From: a virus
DNA: 64,000 nt
Reading direction: 5' to 3' (one strand)
IMG/VR virus record: IMGVR_UViG_3300032046_000006
Location: 41,888-105,887 of that record
The translations under genes were made by a program, and so were the position numbers. Positions 50,530 through 57,925 of the stretch are shown piece by piece. A model generated the notes under the pieces. It made no database searches. It was not told the origin of the DNA and worked only from the letters and a program-made list of their open reading frames with translations. Within the stretch, counting starts at the first letter, position 1. Every line of letters starts with the position of its first letter.

Positions 50530-51533
50530 TAATTTATATCTCCCATAAACTGTATTATTTGATTAAGTCTAATTGCACCATTTGTAACAAATGGAGGAAA
50601 AATCCCTACTGAATTTGCAATAATAATAGAAATTATTCCTATTAATTTGCCTTCTAAAGTATAAATTCCCCCCCCAGAAGCACCAAAATAAGAATGGTCT
50701 TGAAAATAACAATAAAATCCACCATACTTAATTATTCGCCCTTTACTAATTACATCATCTATTCCCAAAGGATTTCCCACAACATATATTTCCGAACCTT
50801 GCGTCGATTCGATTTCGGCAAGTTCTGTATATGCTATAGGTATATAATTCGGATTTTCGGGTTTAAAAAGTGCAATATCTCTTTCCTTATCTAACTTAAC
50901 TAACTTTAATTTACAAATAATTTCTCCCTTTTCCTTCAAATATAATAAATCCTTTTCATCTTCCACCAAATGTCCTGCACTTAAAATATAATAATGGTTT
51001 TTATATAAAACAAAACTTCCACTACCTTGCCAGGCTCCTGTATTATTAAATATCATTACATTAATATCTCGAAATTTATTTTCTAATTTTTGAGTATTTT
51101 CTTTATCTTTATTTATTTTTTGTTCAATATTTGAATCTTCTTTTATTTCATCTGTCAATCGTTGTTCTTCTATTTCATTTTTTAAGGAATCTATTTCTAT
51201 TGATATTTTGTCTTTTGTTTGTTGCCCTAATTCTTTTTTTAAAGAATCTGTCTTTTCTAATAATTCATTTTTTGATACCTTATCTTCCATAAGTTTTATT
51301 ATTGTATCTTTTAATTCATCATTTTTAATAAGAATAGTTTTAATCTCTTTTTCTATATTCTCAGTATTTGTATTTATATTATTAATAGAATATCCAATAA
51401 TCGATAACCCTTCGGATATATAAGAAATTTCTCGTTTAATATTTATTATAGTTACAATATCTAATATCAATATAAAAGTCAAACTACCTATTACAAAAAA
51501 TTCGACAATCCGATTTAAAATCTTTTTTATCAT
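50529..51533 (-). CDS. Membrane-anchored, coiled-coil trypsin-like serine protease
   Basis: Start at 51533, AAAGGAAAAATAAG upstream and ATGA overlap. The 334-residue product has a transmembrane helix near the N-terminus (FFVIGSLTFILILDIVTII), about 110 residues of coiled coil, then a trypsin-like domain: ILSAGHLV (His), ERDIALF (Asp) and FGASGGGIYT (Ser). It lacks a PDZ domain. The coiled coil suggests an oligomer at the membrane. Unusual in a phage. Confidence 0.8.
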   Translation of the reverse strand: MIKKILNRIVEFFVIGSLTFILILDIVTIINIKREISYISEGLSIIGYSINNINTNTENIEKEIKTILIKNDELKDTIIKLMEDKVSKNELLEKTDSLKKELGQQTKDKISIEIDSLKNEIEEQRLTDEIKEDSNIEQKINKDKENTQKLENKFRDINVMIFNNTGAWQGSGSFVLYKNHYYILSAGHLVEDEKDLLYLKEKGEIICKLKLVKLDKERDIALFKPENPNYIPIAYTELAEIESTQGSEIYVVGNPLGIDDVISKGRIIKYGGFYCYFQDHSYFGASGGGIYTLEGKLIGIISIIIANSVGIFPPFVTNGAIRLNQIIQFMGDIN

Positions 51534-51778
51534 CTTATTTTTCCTTTCCCAAATTCGATATTGGTTCGGGGATTTTCTTTTTTGAGTTCTCCCAAAGTAA
51601 ATTGCAATAAACATTTATAATTACAAAAATGATATTCTTCCGAACCATCCAAATTACTTCCATATCCAAAAGAAAGAGTAATTGGAACACCTAAAAATAA
51701 ATTGGCTCCACATGTATCGCATAAATATTTCTCAAAAGAACCGCCACATTCTTTACATTTATTTTCTTTTTTCATCAT
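51530..51778 (-). CDS. Small zinc-finger protein
   Basis: An 82-residue protein with CKECGGS, LCDTCGAN and HFCNYKC, three Cys pairs. It is directly upstream of the membrane protease gene and coupled to it by ATGA. Confidence 0.6.
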   Translation of the reverse strand: MMKKENKCKECGGSFEKYLCDTCGANLFLGVPITLSFGYGSNLDGSEEYHFCNYKCLLQFTLGELKKENPRTNIEFGKGKIR

Positions 51779-51945
51779 ATGGTTCCTTCCTTTAATGTTG
51801 TTTTTATAATCTTTTTATCATTATAGCCATAATGAATTAATTCATTTCTATAAAAAAGTGCTTCTTCAATATCTGAAAAAGATTTGGCATAATATACTCT
51901 TGTGTTTCTTTGTGATTCAGTTTTAAAGAATAAGACATAGTGCAT
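51775..51945 (-). CDS. Small hypothetical protein
   Basis: A 56-codon gene bridging the M14 gene (TAATG) and the zinc-finger gene. The product (VLFFKTESQRNTRVYYAKSF) is alpha/beta. Function unknown. Confidence 0.55.
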   Translation of the reverse strand: MHYVLFFKTESQRNTRVYYAKSFSDIEEALFYRNELIHYGYNDKKIIKTTLKEGTI

Positions 51946-52685
51946 TATTTTATCTCCTTAAAATTTTTGAGAATTGAGTTGATAATAGCAATTCCTCCTT
52001 GAACCATTTTTTGACCTTCCATTTTTTTAGGTAATTCGAGAGTAAGAGAATATTTTACTCCCAATTTTTCAAGAAATCCTTCCAAACCAATGTCGTATTT
52101 TGGCGGAATAATTACTCCATTTTCTAAAGGCGTTTTATAAATTGTTTTTGCTTTAAGATAAGAAATAATGGCATCATTCTCCAATAATGCTTTTTGTGCT
52201 ATTGAGGGTAAATTTTCTGCTTTATGTTCGTAACAATAACATTCTGATTTATCAACATCACCGTGAATATCCAAAATTAAATCGGCTGTGCGGGGAAATT
52301 CTTCAAATAAAATAGCCAATTCTGGAACTTTAGAATCTTTCATAAAATGAGTATCGTTATTTGTTTCTTGTCTATTACCGTTGTTTCTATAATTTTTTTC
52401 ATAACCATAAGGATTACAAATTGGAAATATAAAATAATTAAAGTCGGGAAATAAAATCGGTTGTTTCAACCAATGAAGTAAGACATTAATAGAATAAAAT
52501 TCTTCTCCATGATGCCCTGAAGTTAAAATTACTGTCTTTTGAGCCATTTTAGAAATCAATTTTAATGCTAACATTGGGTAAATTTTGTTGGCATAAGTAA
52601 CATAACCAATAATTTCTATACGATAAGGAAGATTAAGATTAATCAACTCAGTAACTAATTTATTATACGACCTTACTGTTTTCAT
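51945..52685 (-). CDS. M14 zinc carboxypeptidase
   Basis: A 246-residue M14-type peptidase. Zinc and substrate motifs: TSGHHGEEFY (HxxE), ICNPYGYEKNYRNNGNR (NPxG...RxN), LILDIHGD (distal zinc His) and LTLELPK (catalytic Glu). The enzyme removes C-terminal amino acids or similar amide-linked groups. It is coupled to the amidoligase gene: its ATG overlaps the amidoligase stop by one base, and they are likely partners. Confidence 0.82.
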   Translation of the reverse strand: MKTVRSYNKLVTELINLNLPYRIEIIGYVTYANKIYPMLALKLISKMAQKTVILTSGHHGEEFYSINVLLHWLKQPILFPDFNYFIFPICNPYGYEKNYRNNGNRQETNNDTHFMKDSKVPELAILFEEFPRTADLILDIHGDVDKSECYCYEHKAENLPSIAQKALLENDAIISYLKAKTIYKTPLENGVIIPPKYDIGLEGFLEKLGVKYSLTLELPKKMEGQKMVQGGIAIINSILKNFKEIK

Positions 52686-53377
52686 TAATTCCTCTCAAGT
52701 GAGTCTCTTACAAAAGTCAAGACAAAATAAATAGCTTCTTTAATTTCTCTATAAGTAACACTGCCAGAAAATAACCTAAATTCAATTGTCTGGTAATCGT
52801 TCTTGGGTAGATGATTTACATTTAAACTATAATATTTTTCGTCTATGTAACCATATGTTCTGAAAGAATAATTACTTGAATTTCTAAACTTATGTATGGC
52901 TTCTTCCGTTAATTCTTTTACTTCATCTTTAGGTAAAAGTTTGCATGTATCTTCAAGTCTAAATTTATCTATTTCAAATCTCTTAACTATATAATCTTGT
53001 CGATGTACCCATTCGTTTATTATTTTGAGTATTTCAGAGTCTTTAAATTTTTTTGCGTCTAAATGAATATGTAATCCACATGTCTTTTTTCTAATAAATC
53101 CCCTATGAACTCTCACTATCGCCAATACTTCCGCTATCTGCATAAGAGATTCCTCATTCCAATAAAGATGATTTGAATTCTCTGGAGAAAGTTCAATTCC
53201 GTTGTCTAATGTCATATCCGACTTGATCTCCCAGCCTTTTAAGGTTTTACCCCTATCAATAAGTTTTTGAGCATCTTCTTTTTTAGGCAATTCAATTTCG
53301 AGTTCTGGTGCGAATCTAATGGATTCTATTTTTATTAATTTGATGTTATCTTTTTTAATTTTCTTTTTTCTTTTCAT
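52685..53377 (-). CDS. Amidoligase family enzyme (COOH-NH2 ligase)
   Basis: A 230-residue enzyme. APELEIELPK matches the fG(x)ElE start of the family; LKGWEIKSDMTLDNGIELSP, CGLHIHLD and IEFRLFSGSV are the remaining hallmarks. Amidoligases join amino acids or peptides by amide bonds using ATP and are found in phage and bacterial peptide-modification clusters. It is immediately upstream of the M14 carboxypeptidase gene. Confidence 0.85.
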   Translation of the reverse strand: MKRKKKIKKDNIKLIKIESIRFAPELEIELPKKEDAQKLIDRGKTLKGWEIKSDMTLDNGIELSPENSNHLYWNEESLMQIAEVLAIVRVHRGFIRKKTCGLHIHLDAKKFKDSEILKIINEWVHRQDYIVKRFEIDKFRLEDTCKLLPKDEVKELTEEAIHKFRNSSNYSFRTYGYIDEKYYSLNVNHLPKNDYQTIEFRLFSGSVTYREIKEAIYFVLTFVRDSLERN

Positions 53378-53378
53378 T

Positions 53379-53630
53379 TTATTTAATAAGATGTAACATC
53401 ATAGCCAGCCAATTCCCAATCCCGCACGACCCAGCGTATACCAATAACATTTTTACGGAATCTGATTTATCCTTGGCTATTTTATTTATTATTCCCAAAT
53501 AAATTATCATGTAACTGAACATCAAAATACTTGATAGTCCAATAAGATAACGAGTAAGAGATAAAAGATAAAAAGTATAAAGAGTTTGCTCTCCCAATCC
53601 AATAAAGAATATTAGTATAAGTTTTTTCAT
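53379..53630 (-). CDS. Small membrane protein
   Basis: An 83-residue protein with a hydrophobic start (LILIFFIGLG) and two further membrane segments. It overlaps the upstream gene. Directly downstream of the amidoligase region start. Function unknown. Confidence 0.55.
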   Translation of the reverse strand: MKKLILIFFIGLGEQTLYTFYLLSLTRYLIGLSSILMFSYMIIYLGIINKIAKDKSDSVKMLLVYAGSCGIGNWLAMMLHLIK

Positions 53631-53908
53631 TTTATTTCTGATTTTATCTTCTGTGATAAGTTAATCAGGTCGTGGTCAATTTCGTGCAATTCTCGTAAGT
53701 CTTTTTCTATTTTTTCTACGGTATAATCCCCTACTTTATGTCTGCAAAGAATACAAGATAATTCATCAATTGATGATTCTATTTCCATGACTATTTCACC
53801 CAATCTTTTTGCGTCGTTGTATAATATATCTTTTTGATAAGGGGAAGTATAATTTATATTCAATTTTTGGCAAATATCAATTATTGCACGAGATATGCTC
53901 TTGTCCAT
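53627..53908 (-). CDS. Small helical protein
   Basis: A 93-residue helical, charged protein with Cys-His near the middle (CILCRHKVG). ATGA overlap with its neighbour. No family recognised. Confidence 0.55.
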   Translation of the reverse strand: MDKSISRAIIDICQKLNINYTSPYQKDILYNDAKRLGEIVMEIESSIDELSCILCRHKVGDYTVEKIEKDLRELHEIDHDLINLSQKIKSEIK

Positions 53909-54171
53909 TAATTTATATCTCCATTAGTTTCTCTGGCTTCATCTTCTCTTTTATCTAAATATCTACGTCTAAATTCATCTGCACAATGTTGAATGGCATA
54001 AACACATTCATGTAAAGTAGAGTAACGAAACTCTCTGGTAGACATAAATTTCTTCATAAGAACAAACACCAAATACTCCAAATCTCCTTTAGTTTCTATT
54101 TTTTCTAAATCATAGATTTGATTAGTAATCTTTGCGTATTTTCCTCTATCCTCTTGAGTAATGTAGGGCAT
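53908..54171 (-). CDS. Small hypothetical protein
   Basis: An 87-residue helical protein (STREFRYSTLHECVYAIQHC) with a charged tail; coupled to the next gene. Function unknown. Confidence 0.55.
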   Translation of the reverse strand: MPYITQEDRGKYAKITNQIYDLEKIETKGDLEYLVFVLMKKFMSTREFRYSTLHECVYAIQHCADEFRRRYLDKREDEARETNGDIN

Positions 54172-54172
54172 A

Positions 54173-54550
54173 TTATCCTTTTACTCCATAAATGTCTTTC
54201 ATCAATTCTCGCTCAAGTTCTTTAGATATTTTTCCGTAACATAAAAAGTCTCTACGAATTTGTTTGCGTTCTATTCTCTTTTCTCCTTGCTTGAGCATCC
54301 ACTGAATTATTTTCCATGCGTTAGCAATATCTTTTTTGTATTGTTTATGTTTTTCAAATTGTTTTTTTTGTTCTTGATACTTTGGATTAAATTGGAGGAA
54401 TATCTCAGCATACATTCTCAATAAATATTTAAAATAACTCTTTAATACATCTCTCAAGAAATAAATTAATTGTTTAAGAGATTTCTTTTTCTTTGATTCT
54501 ATACGAAGAACCTTAATCAAATCTGCGTGCAATTTTATTATTTTTAGCAT
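54173..54550 (-). CDS. Basic helical protein
   Basis: A 125-residue very basic helical protein (KKKSLKQLIYFLRDVLKSYF, then KQIRRDF). It may bind nucleic acid. No family recognised. Confidence 0.52.
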   Translation of the reverse strand: MLKIIKLHADLIKVLRIESKKKKSLKQLIYFLRDVLKSYFKYLLRMYAEIFLQFNPKYQEQKKQFEKHKQYKKDIANAWKIIQWMLKQGEKRIERKQIRRDFLCYGKISKELERELMKDIYGVKG

Positions 54551-54552
54551 TT

Positions 54553-54846
54553 TTATTCAACTATAAATTTTTCTAAATCTTTTCTAATTAATTCATCCGA
54601 TTCTTCTGCATTGTTTCTAATATCTTCGTATTGGCAGAATAATTCATCATTATAAACTTCTTCTCCTTCTTCTGCATCTGGGTAAAAATCCATATGGGAA
54701 TCTTCAAACAACATTTCGGCTTTTTGTATTGCATCTTCTAAATCGGCAAATATACTTTCTTTTTTAAGAGGAAGTTTAGTTTTCCCAACCCAATAATCAT
54801 CAAAAATACTTCTAACTACTGCATAATGCCACTCTGATTTTTTCAT
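54553..54846 (-). CDS. Acidic hypothetical protein
   Basis: A 97-residue acidic protein (FYPDAEEGEEVYNDELF). Its start has GGAGGTATAA upstream. Function unknown; its charge could suit DNA mimicry, but that is speculation. Confidence 0.52.
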   Translation of the reverse strand: MKKSEWHYAVVRSIFDDYWVGKTKLPLKKESIFADLEDAIQKAEMLFEDSHMDFYPDAEEGEEVYNDELFCQYEDIRNNAEESDELIRKDLEKFIVE

Positions 54847-55104
54847 TTATACCTCCTTATTCAAAATCTTATCGCAAATAATACATTTTGAAGTATTATG
54901 CGGATTGGGTTCTGATTTTTTACAAGTACAATAATCTATTACATAATTCCAAGTAGGTTCGGGTAATGTTATTTCTTTTACCTCAACTTTATCATAATAT
55001 CTATCCAAAATTAATTCTAAATTTGCTTTATCCATTGGAGGATAGGATTCGGTGGGATTTCTTCCCAATTCATTATAAATAATTTTAAATATTTTTTCGG
55101 TCAT
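54847..55104 (-). CDS. Small zinc-ribbon protein
   Basis: An 85-residue protein with CTCKK and CIICDK at its end, a zinc ribbon. Start with AAAGGATAAAATCT upstream. Function unknown. Confidence 0.58.
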   Translation of the reverse strand: MTEKIFKIIYNELGRNPTESYPPMDKANLELILDRYYDKVEVKEITLPEPTWNYVIDYCTCKKSEPNPHNTSKCIICDKILNKEV

Positions 55105-55133
55105 AGATTTTATCCTTTGCTTTGTCTATTAAA

Positions 55134-55541
55134 TTACTCAAATACAATCTCTTTTCCATTCCACTCTTTGCACCCACACCACTTATCGTGCCATGCTTCT
55201 CGGTCTGCCTCATCCCAAGCCTTGTCTGCCTCATCCCGAGCCTTGTATGCCTCATCCCGAGCATTGTCTGCCTCATCCCAAGCCTTGTATGCCTCATCCC
55301 GAGCCTTGTTTGCCTCATCCCGAGCCTTGTATGCCTCATCCCAAACCTTGCATGCCTCAACCAATTTCACAGGCAACTCTGCTATCGCTTCTTCTGGCAA
55401 TAGCTCAAGTAGGCGCAATCTTATCCCTTGTTCGTTTTTGGGTTTGGTATCTTTTATAGCTTTCACTCGCCCCTCATAATCATAGCACCATTCAAACATC
55501 TCCTTGTGATGAACATGTATTGCCCAACCTGTATTTTTCAT
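55134..55541 (-). CDS. Heptapeptide-repeat protein, copy 1
   Basis: A 135-residue protein. Residues 1-62 are a folded region (HVHHKEMFEWCYDYEGRV, then LLELLPEEAIAELPVKLVEA). Residues 63-110 are tandem A(Y/D/N)KA(R/W)DE repeats, one per 21 bp. The end EADREAWHDKWCGCKEWNG is shared with the second copy at the right edge of the window. It is probably an alpha-helical rod or coiled coil. Function unknown. Confidence 0.7.
   Translation of the reverse strand: MKNTGWAIHVHHKEMFEWCYDYEGRVKAIKDTKPKNEQGIRLRLLELLPEEAIAELPVKLVEACKVWDEAYKARDEANKARDEAYKAWDEADNARDEAYKARDEADKAWDEADREAWHDKWCGCKEWNGKEIVFE
55206..55352 (-). repeat. Seven 21-bp coding repeats
   Basis: Seven direct 21-bp units, TGCCTCATCCCGAGCCTTGT-like on the + strand, coding A-x-K-A-x-D-E on the - strand. 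Units are nearly identical and GC-rich against an AT-rich background. No spacers, so not a CRISPR array. The same repeat recurs at 63776-64000. Confidence 0.92.
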
Positions 55542-55570
55542 AGTCTATTTATTCTCCCTTGATGTTTTCA

Positions 55571-55723
55571 TTATAAATCCTCCTTTATCTCTTTGGCGAT
55601 TTTTTGGGCTAAATCTATAAAACTCCATTCAGTAGCAATATGTAATTCATTACCGCCTTGATAAAGTTTTAAAATTTTAATTATCTTCTCCAATATCTCT
55701 CTTATTGTTTTAGGTTTGCCCAT
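55571..55723 (-). CDS. Small helical protein
   Basis: Start at 55723, AAAGGAGAAATCTA upstream. The 50-residue product (MGKPKTIREILEKIIKILKL) is a basic helix-rich domain. It overlaps the upstream Cys-rich gene by 14 bp. Confidence 0.55.
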   Translation of the reverse strand: MGKPKTIREILEKIIKILKLYQGGNELHIATEWSFIDLAQKIAKEIKEDL

Positions 55724-55877
55724 TAGATTTCTCCTTTGCTTCCTGCTCTTTAATCTTTCGGCAAGTATCACATAAAGGAACTATCATTATTCTCCCTTGA
55801 TTTTTAATTTGAATTGGTTCCAACACGCTAATTGGTAATTCTAATCTGCATACGAAACATTGTCCAAATTTAGGCAT
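55710..55877 (-). CDS. Small Cys-rich protein
   Basis: A 55-codon gene with CFVC and CDTC pairs and a Lys/Glu tail. AAAGGATAAA upstream. Function unknown; likely zinc binding. Confidence 0.55.
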   Translation of the reverse strand: MPKFGQCFVCRLELPISVLEPIQIKNQGRIMIVPLCDTCRKIKEQEAKEKSNGQT

Positions 55878-55878
55878 T

Positions 55879-56115
55879 TTATCCTTTTATCCTATTAGCA
55901 TCACAAACATTATTTTTTAACAATTCTTTAATCAATTCAAAACCTTCTTCGTGCCAAAGTAAATGTTCGTTTTTACAAGTTCCATTAAGATGAGCAATTC
56001 GATAAATCGAATAAATTATTTTTTCGGCTTGTTCATGAGTTCGATTTCCATCTTGATAAACAATAGTCAATCCTTCAATAATTCTTAATTGTTGTTGTAA
56101 GGTTAATTTTTTCAT
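55879..56115 (-). CDS. Small hypothetical protein
   Basis: A 78-residue helical protein (LTLQQQLRIIEGLTIVYQDG). ATGA overlap with the membrane protein gene. Function unknown. Confidence 0.55.
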   Translation of the reverse strand: MKKLTLQQQLRIIEGLTIVYQDGNRTHEQAEKIIYSIYRIAHLNGTCKNEHLLWHEEGFELIKELLKNNVCDANRIKG

Positions 56116-56636
56116 TTTTTAAATACTTTTTTGATCCATCTAAAAGGTGCCATTAATGGGTTTAGTTTATTTACTTCATTTACTATCACTTCTGGAACTT
56201 TTGGTATCTCTACTTTTGTTTGCTGAGTAATGCTTGCCGAGCAAGATTTAACGCAAGCTACTTTTAAAATAGTAAATCCCATTGGTTGAATTGCCAATGC
56301 ACATTTTTCGGTACAAGTTTCTCCTACTCTTTGGTCAAGATAAACATCTCTATTATTTCTTATATTATTTTTATAATCGGTATCATAATCGTATGTTGCC
56401 CTAGTTATTTGGTGATATAATCCCAGTGCAAGAACTATCATTAAACCATAATAAATCAACTTCCCTTGGACTCCACCTGCAAAAATATTAAAACCTCCCG
56501 CAAATTTAGCAACACTAAAACTACCAGTAAAAATATTTTTAATTATACTTCCGCCCATTATAATTCCACCAACTATTAGTAGCAACCAGCCAAATTTAAG
56601 ACCTAAAATAAATTTTATAATCGTTAAATAATTCAT
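56112..56636 (-). CDS. Multi-pass membrane protein with Cys-rich region
   Basis: Start at 56636 in a TAATG overlap, AAGGAGAAATTATA upstream; 174 residues. Hydrophobic segments lie at about residues 3-36 and 58-75, followed by a soluble stretch with four Cys (ETCTEKCA, ACVKSCSA) and a basic end. Function unknown. Confidence 0.6.
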   Translation of the reverse strand: MNYLTIIKFILGLKFGWLLLIVGGIIMGGSIIKNIFTGSFSVAKFAGGFNIFAGGVQGKLIYYGLMIVLALGLYHQITRATYDYDTDYKNNIRNNRDVYLDQRVGETCTEKCALAIQPMGFTILKVACVKSCSASITQQTKVEIPKVPEVIVNEVNKLNPLMAPFRWIKKVFKK

Positions 56637-56857
56637 TATAATTTCTCCTTCTCTAATCGACACTCGCAATTAATACACTTTACTCCAGTAATAATATCAT
56701 TAAGATGAACTCCCTTTTTAATTAATACTATAGTATTTCTATTGCAGTTTGCACATCTTACACCCATAGTATAATAATCTTCGGCAAGTGCTTTTTTTGC
56801 ATAAGGACTTCCTTCTACAAAATAATTTTTTCCAAATAATTTAACTAATATTTTCAT
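56636..56857 (-). CDS. Small zinc-ribbon protein
   Basis: A 73-residue protein with CANC and CINCEC pairs, coupled to the membrane protein gene by TAATG. Function unknown. Confidence 0.58.
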   Translation of the reverse strand: MKILVKLFGKNYFVEGSPYAKKALAEDYYTMGVRCANCNRNTIVLIKKGVHLNDIITGVKCINCECRLEKEKL

Positions 56858-56869
56858 CTTATCTCCTTG

Positions 56870-57148
56870 TTAATCAAAATAAGTTTCTTTCCCGCAATAA
56901 AGTTGATATGTAAATCTATCCACATCATGCCTATACATTAGAGTAATTTTTTTATTTCCTTCTCTTATAATTGGTACAGTATTAACTCCCGCTATTTGCC
57001 AAAACTTATCCCAAGTTGCTTTATTAATCTTTTTAATGGGTTTCCCTCTACAAGAAAGTATTTCATTATACCTTAATTTTAACCATTCTCTAATTTCATT
57101 GTTAGTTAATCCCAATCTATATTTTCCAAAATCATAAATATCTAACAT
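56870..57148 (-). CDS. Small hypothetical protein
   Basis: A 92-residue protein (LTNNEIREWLKLRYNEILS, later IIREGNKKITLMYRHDVD). Perhaps a winged-helix-like fold; AGGAGGAATAA upstream. No family recognised. Confidence 0.55.
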   Translation of the reverse strand: MLDIYDFGKYRLGLTNNEIREWLKLRYNEILSCRGKPIKKINKATWDKFWQIAGVNTVPIIREGNKKITLMYRHDVDRFTYQLYCGKETYFD

Positions 57149-57219
57149 TTATTCCTCCTTATTAAGTAAACCAAATACATTATACAAATCAAACAAATTA
57201 TTAGTTCGTATATTTTCAT
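57142..57219 (-). CDS. Small membrane peptide
   Basis: A 25-codon frame whose end carries the SD of the next gene. The product is one hydrophobic helix (LIICLICIMYLVYLI) then basic RRNK. No clear SD of its own. Confidence 0.38.
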   Translation of the reverse strand: MKIYELIICLICIMYLVYLIRRNKC

Positions 57220-57220
57220 T

Positions 57221-57418
57221 TTAGTTTGTTGGCTTTTTTATTTTTTCTAAATACCAATTTAATTCTTTTAATGGTTTTCTTTTTGTTTCTTGTTTAGTAT
57301 TAGGATTAATAATTTCTTGTTTTCTTTCATCAATAAGATGATTATACCAATCCGTTATCTTATTTACTTTATTATTATATGCTAATTGGCTTCTTTTTTT
57401 AATCGGAGTATGTCTCAT
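57221..57418 (-). CDS. Small basic protein
   Basis: A 65-residue basic protein (KKRSQLAYNNKVNKITDWYN). ATGA overlap with the next gene upstream. May contact nucleic acid; unknown. Confidence 0.52.
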   Translation of the reverse strand: MRHTPIKKRSQLAYNNKVNKITDWYNHLIDERKQEIINPNTKQETKRKPLKELNWYLEKIKKPTN

Positions 57419-57657
57419 TTTTCTAATTCCTCTCGAAGTATTAACTCCATCGTTCTTTCAGAATTACCAAATCCTGAAAATTCATTATCACAAAAAAATA
57501 GTTCAATATTAGGAATTCCTGTTAATTCTTGTATTGATTTTTCTAATTTGGTAACTTCTTTCCAATATTGTTCTTCTATTAATTTATAAGTTAATAAAAA
57601 GGGTTTAAGTCGTTTAATTAATTTTTTTGATTTTGGATACTTATATTTGTTTGTCAT
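57415..57657 (-). CDS. Small helical protein
   Basis: An 80-residue helical protein (LIKRLKPFLLTYKLIEEQYW) with an acidic end. No family recognised. Confidence 0.52.
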   Translation of the reverse strand: MTNKYKYPKSKKLIKRLKPFLLTYKLIEEQYWKEVTKLEKSIQELTGIPNIELFFCDNEFSGFGNSERTMELILREELEK

Positions 57658-57783
57658 TTATTTTTCTTCTGCTTCTAATGAATCAGCTAAATCATTACAA
57701 AACTCTGCAAGGTCTCTTAAATCATCAATATCTAAATCATTTGCTTGTGCTATTAGTTCTTCAACTAAACTTTTATTTTTCAT
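57658..57783 (-). CDS. Small acidic helical protein
   Basis: A 41-codon gene, AAAGGAGATTAA upstream. The product (LVEELIAQANDLDIDDLRDL) is acidic and helical. Its stop adjoins the 57657 start. Function unknown. Confidence 0.5.
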   Translation of the reverse strand: MKNKSLVEELIAQANDLDIDDLRDLAEFCNDLADSLEAEEK

Positions 57784-57888
57784 TTAATCTCCTTTTTTAA
57801 AAACGAGGTGCAGAGAATTATCTCTTGACTTACTAACATTATCATTAACTTTATTCATTTCTCTTTCATTTGGTAAGATAATTGACAT
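57784..57888 (-). CDS. Possible 34-residue protein within an inverted repeat
   Basis: A 34-codon frame (MSIILPNEREMNKVND...) begins 3 bases after a GAGGTG that is also the left arm of a large hairpin on the transcript. It ends at the SD of the next gene. Either a real leader-type peptide or a by-product of the hairpin. Confidence 0.38.
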   Translation of the reverse strand: MSIILPNEREMNKVNDNVSKSRDNSLHLVFKKGD

Positions 57889-57898
57889 CTACACCTCG
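57804..57898 (-). other. Large inverted repeat followed by a U-tract
   Basis: Outer arms CGAGGTG (57804-57810) and CACCTCG (57892-57898), inner arms AATTATCT (57816-57823) and AGATAATT (57876-57883), about 52 bases of loop. On the - strand the second outer arm is followed by TTTTT, as in a terminator. The structure also encloses a 34-codon frame. It may be a terminator, a structured RNA or a processed leader. Confidence 0.5.
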
Positions 57899-57925
57899 AT
57901 GGTTATTTTAATCTTTTATCTTTTT

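Noticed and set aside
55206-55352. Possible CRISPR array
   Set aside because: The 21-bp units are contiguous with no spacers and are in-frame coding repeats.
55117-55479. Long Ser/Pro-rich frames on the + strand across the 21-bp repeats
   Set aside because: They are shadows of the repeat array; the - strand frame has a start, SD and a folded N-terminal part.
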